NCBI GenBank assembly: GCA_017514235.1 | Contig: JAFWKK010000028.1 | Coordinates: 1 to 64,000, forward strand | Length of the DNA: 64,000 nucleotides | Direction of reading: 5' to 3' | DNA from: Kiritimatiellia bacterium | GTDB lineage: Bacteria > Verrucomicrobiota > Kiritimatiellia > RFP12 > UBA1067 | Notes under the pieces: generated by a model | The model's database searches: none | What the model saw: only the letters and a program-made list of their open reading frames with translations | What the model was told of the DNA's origin: nothing | Position numbers and translations under genes: made by a program | Shown here: piece by piece, positions 51,088 to 60,579 of the stretch | Numbering within the stretch: the stretch's first letter is position 1 | Layout of the letters: each line of letters begins with the position of its first letter

Positions 51088-53394
51088 TCACTCGACCCGG
51101 TTTCCCTCAACGACGATTCCCGCGCAGTTCTCGGGATCGAAGGCGACTCCCGGCGACTGCACGTTCGGCGAAGCCCGGTACGTGTTGTCGACTATCCTGA
51201 CGTCCCTGGCGTTGGTCAGGAAGAACTGGGAGCGGAAGGGAAGCTCACTGCGTCTCGGGGTGGGGTCATCAATGACATTGCTGCGGACGACCGCGTTGCT
51301 CACGCTGGAAAGATACGCCGTCACGCCGGCGTTGTCGCGAAAGACGTTGCCGTCGATCAGGATGTCGCGGATTATCGGATAGTCCGTGGTGTCCTGCGAC
51401 GGATCGGTGCGCAGGTAGATCCCGGTGTAGATCGAGCGCTGCCTGTGGATGGCGCAGCTGCCGGACGGATTGACGTTGTCAAAGAGGTTGCCGCGAATCA
51501 CGACATTGCTGACGCCGTATCCTTCGCTCCAAAGATTGCAGGTGTATCCCGTCTCAATCTTGATCGCCCCCATCTCCTGATGGCGAAAGACATTGTTCTC
51601 GACAGTCACGTCACGGGCGAGAATGAGAAGCCCCCGTGCGCGGTTGTCATGGAACTTGCAGTTGCGCACGATGACGTTGTGCGTGTCGAACGCCCAGTTG
51701 AAGAGTATAAAGCCGTCTTTCGTCTCGTCTGGAACGTCCTCGGCGAAGGTTACGTCGAAATCGCTCCTGCCATCCGACACGCGCCTTGCCTCGACGAGCG
51801 TGCCGAAGAAGCCCGTCGGGGAGTAGTCGCCGTTCCGCAGCTCGATGCGGTCGCCCTTCCGCGCCGTTCCCATCACGCTGGCATGCAGGGCCCTGACGGT
51901 TCGCGGGCCGGTCCGGTGCGCGAACGCCGTGTTGTCGTGCATGTTCATGATGTCGTCCGCACCAAGCGAAAACTCGCAGTGCTCGAGCTTCACGAACCCG
52001 CGGCTCTGCCAGATGTGGAAATGATCGGCAGTGCACGTGATGACGCGCTTCGGGTCGCCCTTAGGCGGCACGATGTCCACGCGGTCGAAGGAGACGTGGT
52101 GCGATTTGCCGCCCATCACGAAGGCGTGTCCTGGAGTCGAAAGAACCGTCACGTCCTTCAGCTGCAGATGTTCGACGTCCTCAAGGCTGAAGCCATGGTA
52201 ATGATAGTAGTAGTGCTGGACGCGGAAGAGCTGGCCGACGGCGATTCCGTTGGGCGAGTTCTCCACGCGCACCGTGCGGCCGTCAAGCCAAGTCCGCTTC
52301 ACGCGGTCCTTAGGACGCTTGTTCATGTCAAGATAACGCGTGATTCCGTCCTCGATGCCGACAGACCGCGTCTTCGGGTCGTACGCCGAGAGAACGGTCA
52401 GGGCCGCATCCTTGTTCGGGAAATTCGCGTAGTCGACGAATTCGAGATCGTAGGACTTCGCATCGACGCGCTTCACCCTGGCGATGCTCGCCAGCGGCTC
52501 GCGCGACCAGTCCCAGTCAAGCGCGAAGTTCATGAACCTGGTCCGCAGCGAGCGGCGCAAGCACAGGAACGCGCCACCGTGCCGGTACGATACGAAAACG
52601 GAGCCGCCTCCGTCGAAAGTGAAATCGTGGAAATCCACAAGCGTCAGCGGCGAATTTGAGTTAAGCGCATATCTGCCGCGCGGCAAGACGAGCCTGGACG
52701 CTCCCTTGGCCTTCGCGTCCGCGAACGCCGCGCGCAGCGCAGCCGTGTTATCCGCATTCGTCTCGCTTACCCCGTAATCCGCACAGTCGAGCACAGGCCC
52801 CGTCGCATTCCGCGGCGCATCGACCTCAAACTCCTCGGCGCCTTGCGGCAGGTTCGCCAACAGGGCCTTGCCGGTCTTCTCGTTACGCTTCGCAGGGACG
52901 AACGCGAACGGCGTGCGTTTCTCGATCTTGAGGTCGGCGATCTCCGCCTTGAGACGGTTCCACCCGTGGAACTGAAGGCGGTAATCCTTCTCCCCGCCCG
53001 TCTCAAACTTCATTTCGCAGCTCTTCCACTCCCCTCCAGTGGGCTTGACGCTGAGCGAGGCGACGTCCTTCTCGTCGCCGCCCCGCCCCTTCGGGCGCAC
53101 CAGCACGAACAGGTACGCCTTGTCGCCGTACCCCGTCACCCGCGCCCTGAACGTTACGCGATACCGCTCGCCGGGGACGAAGTCGTCAGCAGTCAGCGCA
53201 TACCGCCGCCAGCCGAACTCGCGTTCTGCGGCGGAACTGTCGATGCTGACGGTGCCGTCGAAGCCGACGTGAGAAAGCTCCTGACAGAGCACCCTGACCG
53301 CAACATCATTGACTTGACGGGGAGCCTGCACCGCACCGGAGCATAAAAGCACCGGCGTCGCAAGGGCGAATGCGATTTTGCCTATCTGTTTCAT
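51088..53394 (-). CDS. Secreted right-handed beta-helix protein, possible GH110-like
   Basis: A 768-aa exported protein. A signal peptide (KQIGKIAFALATPVLLCSGAVQA) is followed by a jelly-roll, carbohydrate-binding-like domain (about residues 35-160) and a parallel beta-helix with a pectate-lyase-type start (DCADYGVSETNADNTAALRAAFADAKAKGASRLVLPRG region). ADHFHIWQSRGFVKLEHCEFSLGADDIMNMHDN resembles the conserved part of GH110 alpha-galactosidases, which is suggestive only. ATG at 53394 is chosen as start because it precedes the signal peptide. It probably acts on host or plant glycans. Confidence 0.75.
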   Translation of the reverse strand: MKQIGKIAFALATPVLLCSGAVQAPRQVNDVAVRVLCQELSHVGFDGTVSIDSSAAEREFGWRRYALTADDFVPGERYRVTFRARVTGYGDKAYLFVLVRPKGRGGDEKDVASLSVKPTGGEWKSCEMKFETGGEKDYRLQFHGWNRLKAEIADLKIEKRTPFAFVPAKRNEKTGKALLANLPQGAEEFEVDAPRNATGPVLDCADYGVSETNADNTAALRAAFADAKAKGASRLVLPRGRYALNSNSPLTLVDFHDFTFDGGGSVFVSYRHGGAFLCLRRSLRTRFMNFALDWDWSREPLASIARVKRVDAKSYDLEFVDYANFPNKDAALTVLSAYDPKTRSVGIEDGITRYLDMNKRPKDRVKRTWLDGRTVRVENSPNGIAVGQLFRVQHYYYHYHGFSLEDVEHLQLKDVTVLSTPGHAFVMGGKSHHVSFDRVDIVPPKGDPKRVITCTADHFHIWQSRGFVKLEHCEFSLGADDIMNMHDNTAFAHRTGPRTVRALHASVMGTARKGDRIELRNGDYSPTGFFGTLVEARRVSDGRSDFDVTFAEDVPDETKDGFILFNWAFDTHNVIVRNCKFHDNRARGLLILARDVTVENNVFRHQEMGAIKIETGYTCNLWSEGYGVSNVVIRGNLFDNVNPSGSCAIHRQRSIYTGIYLRTDPSQDTTDYPIIRDILIDGNVFRDNAGVTAYLSSVSNAVVRSNVIDDPTPRRSELPFRSQFFLTNARDVRIVDNTYRASPNVQSPGVAFDPENCAGIVVEGNRVE

Positions 53395-53421
53395 CAGTTG
53401 CTCTTTTTGCCGTTGCAAGCA

Positions 53422-53430
53422 ATTATATCA
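53422..53430 (-). promoter_or_regulatory. Extended -10 promoter TGATATAAT
   Basis: Box 27 bp upstream of the ATG at 53394; the leader holds AAAAAGAG, a weak ribosome binding site. Confidence 0.68.
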
Positions 53431-53453
53431 AATCTACCGCTCACCCGAGATAA

Positions 53454-53474
53454 TGACCGTGACGGAAACGGTCA
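53454..53474 (-). terminator. Hairpin containing the LRR gene stop codon
   Basis: TGACCGT-TTCCGTC-ACGGTCA on the minus strand: 7-bp stem whose first three bases are the stop codon, followed by ATTAT. Weak terminator candidate. Confidence 0.4.
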
Positions 53475-56400
53475 GTTCTGCGGTACTACGACTTGAACCT
53501 TGAAGAAGCGATAGGTTCTTCCTTCCGAAGAGGCGATGTCGAGTCCGGTCACGTCGTCCCACGCCCCGTCAAGCTTCTTCGCACCAAGCGTCCGATAGGA
53601 GCGATTTGCGCTTTCGCCCTTCAAGATTCGGATCTCCGGCGTTCCGGAAACCAAGAAGATGCCGACGACAAGATCGTCGTCCGGGTCTTCGGGATCAAGG
53701 TCGGCCGCGTAGCATTCCCACCAGGGCCGTCCGTTGGCGGCAGGTTCCTTCGCCAGGGCCTCGTAATCGCACCCGTGCGCCGCCAGGGCGGCGCTGTAGC
53801 CGTTGAGCCACGCGTACGGAACGGCAACGTCGGTCGTAGCTGTCTTGCTGCCTTCGCCGTAGAAAATCACCTCGCAGCCGTCCGGTATCCCCATGTTAGA
53901 CGTCGCCCCTTCGAAGCGGATCGGCAGATAGAGCTTCTTAAGTCCGCTGCTGTAAAAGGCATAGTTGGCGATGTTTGTCGTGGCAAGCGGCACGACGAGC
54001 GCCTCCAGATCGGCACAACCATAGAACGCGAAGGTACCGATGTCGGCGATGCCGCTTCCAAGTGCAACGGACTGGAGCGATGCGCATCTATCGAAGACAT
54101 ACTCTCCAACGCTTGTCATGCTGTCGGGGATCTCGATGGACTTGAGGGAACCACACTCGGAGAACGCTCTTGTGCCAATCGCCTGAAGGCAGTCCGGCAA
54201 AGTCACGGACTCAAGGCCACTGCAACCATAGAATGCCAACGATGCGATGTTCGTGACGGCTCCGAACGAAAGCGACTTAAGGGTGGCATTGCGATCAAAT
54301 GCAAGCTGTGGAATGTTCCTGATGCCCGCACCCAGCGAAACCCGCTCAATCTTCGAAAAGCCCGAAAACGAGACCATCTCCGTAATGCCGTCACCTATGA
54401 CAAGCTCCTTGAGCGATCTCTTGAAGTTGCCGTAAAACGATGAACCGAACGGGAATCCGGTGAGACTCGTCACGCCGTTGCCGATGACGAGGCGTTCAAC
54501 CGAAGTGCATCCGTCAAAAGCATTGGCGCCAACGCTGACGACGCTATCCGGGATCACGACCTCGCGAAGACCTGAACAGGCCATGAACGCACTATTCCCA
54601 ATCGCCTTGACGCCGTCGGGAATATTGACGGAGGAAAGCAACGAACACCGGCAGAAAGCGTCGTTGCAGATGTTTGTCACGCCCTCGGGCATCTCGATCG
54701 ACCGAAGTGACGAGCAGCCGAAAAAGAGGGAGGCCGGCACGGACCGGAGCCCTGACGGGATGTTGGCCGAACCAAGCGACGAGCAGTTCCCGAACGCGGC
54801 CGATCCAATCTCCTCCACGCCTTCGGGGACAACGATCGACGAGAGTGCCGTGCAGCCGGCGAAAGCCGATGCTCCGATGTTGGTGACGCTGGCGGGAATC
54901 GTGAATGAGGTCAGTCCCGTGCAGCCGGAGAATGCGGAAGCCCCGATCGACGTGATTCCCGCTCCCAGCGTGACGGAGGCAAGGGACCTGCGGTTTTCGA
55001 ACGCATTGGCCGGTATGCCGCTTCTCACGCCGCCCCCGATTGAAAGCGTCTGCAATTGGCTGTAGCTGTTGAAGTCGAATGCGTCCAGATTGGTCACGCC
55101 GTTTCCGATGACAAGCGTGCGAAGACCCGTGCAGCGGCTGAAGGCGTTCGCCCCTATGCTCGTCACGCTGTCGGGGATCACAACCGTCTGAAGCAGCTCG
55201 CAGCCCGCGAACGCCGAGCCCGGAATCGACTGCACGCCGCCCCCGATGACAACCTCCGTAAGATTGGTTGTCTGCGACAGCGAAAATCCGTTCATGGACG
55301 TAATGCCGTCGCCTGTGCGCACGGACGTGATCGAACGGCATCCGTCGAAAGCAGACGTACCGACGGAAACGACACTATCCGGAAGCCACACCGTTTGCAG
55401 CGCCGAGCAGTAGGCGAACGCCCTGGCTCCAATGTTCGTAAGGCCGTTCGCGAAGGTAAATGCCGCCAGGCTCGAGCAGGACTGGAAGGCGGACTCACCG
55501 ATAGCCAAAAGACCTGCACCGCCGGTGACCGAGGCGAGCGAACCGCATCCGCAGAATGCCTGTTCTTCAATAACCCGGACACCGGCCGGAATATGCACCG
55601 ACAGCAAAGAGGAACAACCGTAGAACGCGTTGTCGCCAATGCTCGAAACGCTGTCGGGAACTTCAAACTCCGCCAGGCTGCGACATTCGTAGAACGCCCA
55701 GTAGCCAATGGACTCCAGATTGACGGCACCCGTCACGGAAACCAGGTTCGGGCAGCGTAAGAAGGCCATTGGCGCGATGGACTTCACGCCAGCGCCCATC
55801 ACGACATTGGCAAGAGCCGGACATTGCCGGAAGGCGCTGCCGCCGACAGACGTCACGCTGTCGGGGATCTCCACGCTGACGAGGGAAGTCTGCTCGAAGG
55901 CGCAGGATCCGATCGTGACAAGACTCTCCGGAAGCTCAACGTCGCGAAGCGACGTGCATTTGCTGAACGCATCACTGCCAATGTTCGTCACGGACGCTCC
56001 GAAGACGACGGACGAGAAGTTGGTGCACCCCTGGAACACGCCGTCAACGACGGACGGGGTGCGGACTTCAACTTCCTCAAGCAGCGGATAGTTGTCCTTG
56101 AAGGAAGCGAATCCGAAGCCGCTGCCGTACACCGAGATCGAACCCAACCCGACACCGAGCGCAATGCGCCTTATGCCCGCGCATGTGGCATCGAAAGCTG
56201 ACTGGCCTATGCCCGTAAGCGAATCGGGAAGCTCTGCCTCTTCCAAGGCCGAACAGCCTGTGAATGCCTGATGGCCGATGCTGCGAAGCCCCTCGTGAAA
56301 CGCCACATGCACGAGCGAAGTGCAGTTTTGGAACGCCAAGGCTCCGATGGAAACAACGTTCGAGGGGACCGAAAGATTCGTGAGGCCAGTGCAACCGGAG

Positions 56401-59120
56401 AAAGCCATGTCACCAATGGAAACAACGTTCGGGGGGAATGAAACGTCCGCAAGGTTCTTGCAACCGCTGAAAGCCTGATGGCCGATGGTCTGCACGCCTG
56501 AGCCGAGCAAAACGAAGGCAAGACTCGTGCACCCGTTAAATGCGCTCCGGCTTATCGCTGATACGCTGTCCGGGATGTCGATCCGGCTAAGCGCAGAGCA
56601 GTTGTAAAAGGCATTCTCCGGTATTTCCAGGAGCGTATCGGGGAGCGTCACGCTCGTCAGCGCCGAACAGGCCAGGAACGGATTGCTCGCAAGCGCAGTG
56701 ATTCCATGACCGAAGACGACTTCCTCAAGGTTGTGGAAGAGGCTGAACGAAAGGTTGGAAATATCCGTACCGCCGGCTCCGATGACGACGCGTCTCAGGT
56801 TCGGGCAGCCGTTCAATACCGACGTGTTCAGGGACGCCAAGGTGCCGGGGAACGCGATCTCTTCCAGCGCGGCGCAGTTGTTGAAGCAGTAGTCGCCAAT
56901 CGAGACCACGCCATTCGGAACAGTTACATCGCATAGCGAATGGCACCCGTTGAACGCATTTGCGCCGATATTTGTGACGCCTGCTCCGATGGCGATTGAT
57001 TCCAGAGACGAGCAACCTGAAAAAGCGTTGCTGCCGATATCGCCAACCGATGCGCCCATCGTCACGTTCGTAAGCGCCGCACAGCCCTGGAACGCCCCTG
57101 CCGGAATGTTCGTCACGGAGATTCCTGCCACGATGGACTCAAGCGGAGTGTCAGCGAAGGAGAACGGGGTCAAGGAGGTCACGCCGGCTCCGAGCCGTGC
57201 AAACTTCACGCTGGTGCACGAGCGAAACGCATCCACCCCTACTTGTGTCACACTGTCGGGTATTGTCAACGACTCTAACGCCCTGCAATTGCAGAACGCC
57301 TCGTCTCCGATGCTCGTCACCCCATCCGGAAAGTCGACCGAGCGCAATGCGGAACAGCCGTAGAACGCCCTGTCGCCGATGCTACCGACAGAAGTTCCGA
57401 TGACAATCGAGCGAAGGGCCGTGGACGACTGGAACATCCCGGCTGGAATGTTCGCCACGCTGTTGCCGATGACGACCTCCTCAAGGCTGCCGCCGACGAA
57501 TCCGCCGAAACCCGAGAGGCTTTCCACCGTGTCGCCGGTGTCAAAGTAGCGGATCGGGCACATCCCGAATGCAGCGGAGCCCAACGAGACGATACTGTCC
57601 GGTATTTCAACCGTCGTGATGGCCGTGTTGTAGAACGCCATCGCGCCGATGGTTTCAAGACCTTCGACAAGATCGCATTCCGAGAGCGAGGCGCAGTGGA
57701 AGAAGGCATACTGACCGATCGTCCTGATGGCGGGGGGCAACGCAACAGGCTCCAGAGCCGTACACTCGTAGAATGCATACTCGCCGATCGTCTCGACGCC
57801 GGATGGAATCGCGATGTCGGCGAGCGCGGAACAGTTGTAAAAGGCATTCGCCGGAACCGCCGTGAGGCCCGGCGGAAGGACTACGCCGACAAGAGCGCTG
57901 CATCCCTTGAAAGTGCCATAGCCGAAAGTCACAGCATCCGCAGGGAGCGACGCCCGCCTCAAGGCACGGCAGTTCTCGAAGAGCGACGGGCCGAGCGCCC
58001 CCGCGCCGCCGGCAACGGTCGCGTTCGTCAGGGACGTACAGCTTTCAAATGCACGAGAGCCGACGGAAGCGACGGCAGACGGAACGATGACATCCAGCAG
58101 TGCCGTGCAACGGGAAAACGCAGACTCGCCGACAGACAGGACCGTCGAGGGAAATGTCACGCCCGCCAGACTTTCGCAGGACGCGAATGCCGACGTTCCG
58201 ATAGAGAGAAGTCCCTCCGGCAGGGAAACGTCCGCGAGCTTGCGGCAGGCTGCAAACGCTCGAACGCCGATGTTCGTGACGCTCGCAGGAACGGTCACGG
58301 CGACGAGATTCGTCTCGCCGTAGAATGCCCGCTCGCCGACTTCGGCCGTTCCCGAGCCGATTGAAACATTTGTGATTGTATTTGCAGCGCTTCCAAACAC
58401 CTGCCGAAAACCGCTGTCCGAATATTCGGTCGCAGCCGGGAACGTGCATGGGGTTAGAACCTCATGCAGTGAAGCGCAACCTTCGAACTGAGGAATGCCG
58501 GTGAAATAAGTGCCCGTGGTCGTCCGTTCCTGTTTTGTGAACGTCGTCCTCACCGGCAGCTCGATGCGTTCCAACGCCGTGCATCTCGAAAACGCACCGC
58601 TCCCGAGCACTGGCGAACTGCCGTTATGGAAGTTGACGTCGCGCAGATTCACGCAACCCTCGAACGCACGCCAGGAGATCGACATGAGGGTTGAGGGGAG
58701 AGTCACGCTCACAAGGTTGCTGCACGCCTGAAAGGCGTAGGGGTGGATCACGGTCACGCCCTCGGGGACCGTCACGCTCGTGATGTTTGTGCAGCCGTAG
58801 AACGCATAGGGGGCAATGTGTTCGCCTGTCCACGATTGGGTTTCCGAACCTATAACAGGGATGATGATGGCGCCCGCCGTTGCCTTGTCGATCGCCGTCC
58901 CCTTCGTTGGTACCGTAACATTCCCGGATGGAGTTCCTACGCCCATGATCACGCACGAATTGCCGATATCGCCGATGCCAGTTTCGCGACTGCCGGTATT
59001 CCCATTTATCGAGAAATAATAACACCAGTTTATGCCATTTATGTTGACCGTCTCATTGCCGGCAAACGACGAAAGACACAAAAGACCGGACGTGAACAAT
59101 ACGGACAGTTTCATCTTCAT
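53472..59120 (-). CDS. Giant secreted BspA-type leucine-rich repeat protein
   Basis: An 1882-aa surface or secreted protein. A signal peptide (KLSVLFTSGLLCLSSFAG) is followed by several dozen LRR_5 repeats of about 23 residues with the pattern IGxxAFxxCxxLxxVxIPxSV, covering roughly residues 80-1760. BspA-type proteins mediate adhesion or binding of host and polymer surfaces. After the repeats comes a non-repeat tail of about 115 residues with PYAWLNGY, GCDYEALAKEPAANGRPWWECYAADLDP and a short beta-rich end, a tail I associate with large exported proteins of this lineage. ATG at 59120 is supported by a GGGAGGA ribosome binding site; a GTG at 59144 is upstream of it. Confidence 0.92.
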   Translation of the reverse strand: MKMKLSVLFTSGLLCLSSFAGNETVNINGINWCYYFSINGNTGSRETGIGDIGNSCVIMGVGTPSGNVTVPTKGTAIDKATAGAIIIPVIGSETQSWTGEHIAPYAFYGCTNITSVTVPEGVTVIHPYAFQACSNLVSVTLPSTLMSISWRAFEGCVNLRDVNFHNGSSPVLGSGAFSRCTALERIELPVRTTFTKQERTTTGTYFTGIPQFEGCASLHEVLTPCTFPAATEYSDSGFRQVFGSAANTITNVSIGSGTAEVGERAFYGETNLVAVTVPASVTNIGVRAFAACRKLADVSLPEGLLSIGTSAFASCESLAGVTFPSTVLSVGESAFSRCTALLDVIVPSAVASVGSRAFESCTSLTNATVAGGAGALGPSLFENCRALRRASLPADAVTFGYGTFKGCSALVGVVLPPGLTAVPANAFYNCSALADIAIPSGVETIGEYAFYECTALEPVALPPAIRTIGQYAFFHCASLSECDLVEGLETIGAMAFYNTAITTVEIPDSIVSLGSAAFGMCPIRYFDTGDTVESLSGFGGFVGGSLEEVVIGNSVANIPAGMFQSSTALRSIVIGTSVGSIGDRAFYGCSALRSVDFPDGVTSIGDEAFCNCRALESLTIPDSVTQVGVDAFRSCTSVKFARLGAGVTSLTPFSFADTPLESIVAGISVTNIPAGAFQGCAALTNVTMGASVGDIGSNAFSGCSSLESIAIGAGVTNIGANAFNGCHSLCDVTVPNGVVSIGDYCFNNCAALEEIAFPGTLASLNTSVLNGCPNLRRVVIGAGGTDISNLSFSLFHNLEEVVFGHGITALASNPFLACSALTSVTLPDTLLEIPENAFYNCSALSRIDIPDSVSAISRSAFNGCTSLAFVLLGSGVQTIGHQAFSGCKNLADVSFPPNVVSIGDMAFSGCTGLTNLSVPSNVVSIGALAFQNCTSLVHVAFHEGLRSIGHQAFTGCSALEEAELPDSLTGIGQSAFDATCAGIRRIALGVGLGSISVYGSGFGFASFKDNYPLLEEVEVRTPSVVDGVFQGCTNFSSVVFGASVTNIGSDAFSKCTSLRDVELPESLVTIGSCAFEQTSLVSVEIPDSVTSVGGSAFRQCPALANVVMGAGVKSIAPMAFLRCPNLVSVTGAVNLESIGYWAFYECRSLAEFEVPDSVSSIGDNAFYGCSSLLSVHIPAGVRVIEEQAFCGCGSLASVTGGAGLLAIGESAFQSCSSLAAFTFANGLTNIGARAFAYCSALQTVWLPDSVVSVGTSAFDGCRSITSVRTGDGITSMNGFSLSQTTNLTEVVIGGGVQSIPGSAFAGCELLQTVVIPDSVTSIGANAFSRCTGLRTLVIGNGVTNLDAFDFNSYSQLQTLSIGGGVRSGIPANAFENRRSLASVTLGAGITSIGASAFSGCTGLTSFTIPASVTNIGASAFAGCTALSSIVVPEGVEEIGSAAFGNCSSLGSANIPSGLRSVPASLFFGCSSLRSIEMPEGVTNICNDAFCRCSLLSSVNIPDGVKAIGNSAFMACSGLREVVIPDSVVSVGANAFDGCTSVERLVIGNGVTSLTGFPFGSSFYGNFKRSLKELVIGDGITEMVSFSGFSKIERVSLGAGIRNIPQLAFDRNATLKSLSFGAVTNIASLAFYGCSGLESVTLPDCLQAIGTRAFSECGSLKSIEIPDSMTSVGEYVFDRCASLQSVALGSGIADIGTFAFYGCADLEALVVPLATTNIANYAFYSSGLKKLYLPIRFEGATSNMGIPDGCEVIFYGEGSKTATTDVAVPYAWLNGYSAALAAHGCDYEALAKEPAANGRPWWECYAADLDPEDPDDDLVVGIFLVSGTPEIRILKGESANRSYRTLGAKKLDGAWDDVTGLDIASSEGRTYRFFKVQVVVPQN

Positions 59121-59147
59121 GTCAATCCTCCCTTGTGATGCCACGCA

Positions 59148-59156
59148 TTATACCAT
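59148..59156 (-). promoter_or_regulatory. Extended -10 promoter TGGTATAAT
   Basis: Box for the LRR protein gene, followed by a 27-nt gap that contains a strong GGGAGGA ribosome binding site. Confidence 0.77.
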
Positions 59157-59267
59157 AATTCCGCCCTCTTACACACTACAATAACATCACCGAGCGATCC
59201 GCGAGCACACGAAATGCCTTTTGCAAAAGACCCTTTCGCGTGCTTCGTGTATTCCGTATTTCCGAAA

Positions 59268-60575
59268 TCACTTCTTTTGCTCAAAGCGCAGCAGGACGCC
59301 GCTGCCGCGAATGAGCGCGAGGTCGAACTCCGACCCGACGGGCGACCAGGTGCGGGCGAGCGCGTCGAATCGCAACATCGGCGCAGGCGCGGCAACGTGT
59401 ATCGTGCGGTCTTTTCTGTAGTCGCAGTTCACGACCATCAGGCAAGGCAGCCTTCCCGGCACCTCGAACCTCGTGACAAGCGTCGTGTCCGCAAGGTCCT
59501 GCAGGTCCTCAAGCTCCGCATACGGCGTTTCGGGAGTTATCTTCAGGAGCGCCTGGTCGCAGTATGGCGTAGTGCCCGGCGGGTGCCGTCCCTGGAAATA
59601 CGCCCCCGTGAACTTCAGGCGCGACAGGATCCTCGCGATCGAGACGAACTCCCTGTTTAGCGTCTTCAGCACTTCGTACTTGTCGCTCGGCGTTCCGTCC
59701 ATCTCAACGATCGCGCCGTCGTGCCCCCTTCTGCTGTACACGTAGTAGTAGATGCCCTGTGCACCGTACGCAGCGGTAGTATAGACGAGAAAACGCATCT
59801 CGTCAGGTCCTGGGACCCGAGGGGAGCGAGGCGAGGCGAGCTTGCCCGGCACCCACGTGCACGACTGCACGCCGTTCCAAAACGGAATACGCCGCGCGCT
59901 TGCACTCTGACGTATGATCCCCAGGTTGAGAAAGTAGTTCCGGCCGTCGCCGGTGCGCTTGAACTGGTAGTGGTCGTGGGTGATGAAATCTGGGCGCACC
60001 ATCTCGCCGAAAAGCCTCACGTGCTCCCAATACGCTCGGATGATGTCCCCGTCGACTCCAAGCTGCTCGTTGTTCGCGTACGTCGGCAGCAGGTTGATCC
60101 ACGCCGGATGCTTCGGGTCGACGCGGCGCAGCCACTCCACCTCCCTCGAAACAGAGACGAATCGCTTGGCCGACGGCTCGTCGCGCAGCTGGTAGACATA
60201 GAGAGCCGGATGGTCCTTGGTGCGGCGCAGCTCCTCGATCGCAGCCTTTTCCTTCGCAGGATCGGCGAACTCCAGCCCGTAGTTAATGAAGTTAGGCTTG
60301 TAGATGGCGCGCATCCCGTACTTCGCGAGCAGGTCGAGGTCTTCCGGCGTCGCAGCCCACGCAACGTTGAAGCCGCCCTCCTTGAGCTGCTTCACCCATG
60401 TCTCGTTCAGCGGGGGGCACTGCGAATTCCCGCTCATCCAGCCAGGTCCGCCCCAGTAAGACACGACAGGCTCGCCTGGGTCCCAAGCAGCCCTTGCCGC
60501 CGGCAGGCCTGCTGCAAATGCAAACGACGACGCCGAAGCTGCCGCCGCGCCCAGAAGGAACAGTCGCGCTTTCAT
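59268..60575 (-). CDS. Secreted TIM-barrel glycoside hydrolase-like protein
   Basis: A 435-aa exported protein (signal peptide MKARLFLLGAAAASASSFAFAAG). The rest looks like a glycosidase TIM barrel: GGFNVAWAATPEDLDLLAKYGMRAIY, HPALYVYQLRDEPSAKRF with a candidate acid/base Glu, FITHDHYQF, and EMRFLVYTTAAYGAQGIYYYVYS near the end of the barrel, then a small beta domain. Closest in appearance to GH42-type enzymes, but I cannot name a family. It starts 4 bp after the glycyl-tRNA synthetase gene. Confidence 0.72.
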   Translation of the reverse strand: MKARLFLLGAAAASASSFAFAAGLPAARAAWDPGEPVVSYWGGPGWMSGNSQCPPLNETWVKQLKEGGFNVAWAATPEDLDLLAKYGMRAIYKPNFINYGLEFADPAKEKAAIEELRRTKDHPALYVYQLRDEPSAKRFVSVSREVEWLRRVDPKHPAWINLLPTYANNEQLGVDGDIIRAYWEHVRLFGEMVRPDFITHDHYQFKRTGDGRNYFLNLGIIRQSASARRIPFWNGVQSCTWVPGKLASPRSPRVPGPDEMRFLVYTTAAYGAQGIYYYVYSRRGHDGAIVEMDGTPSDKYEVLKTLNREFVSIARILSRLKFTGAYFQGRHPPGTTPYCDQALLKITPETPYAELEDLQDLADTTLVTRFEVPGRLPCLMVVNCDYRKDRTIHVAAPAPMLRFDALARTWSPVGSEFDLALIRGSGVLLRFEQKK

Positions 60576-60579
60576 GGTC

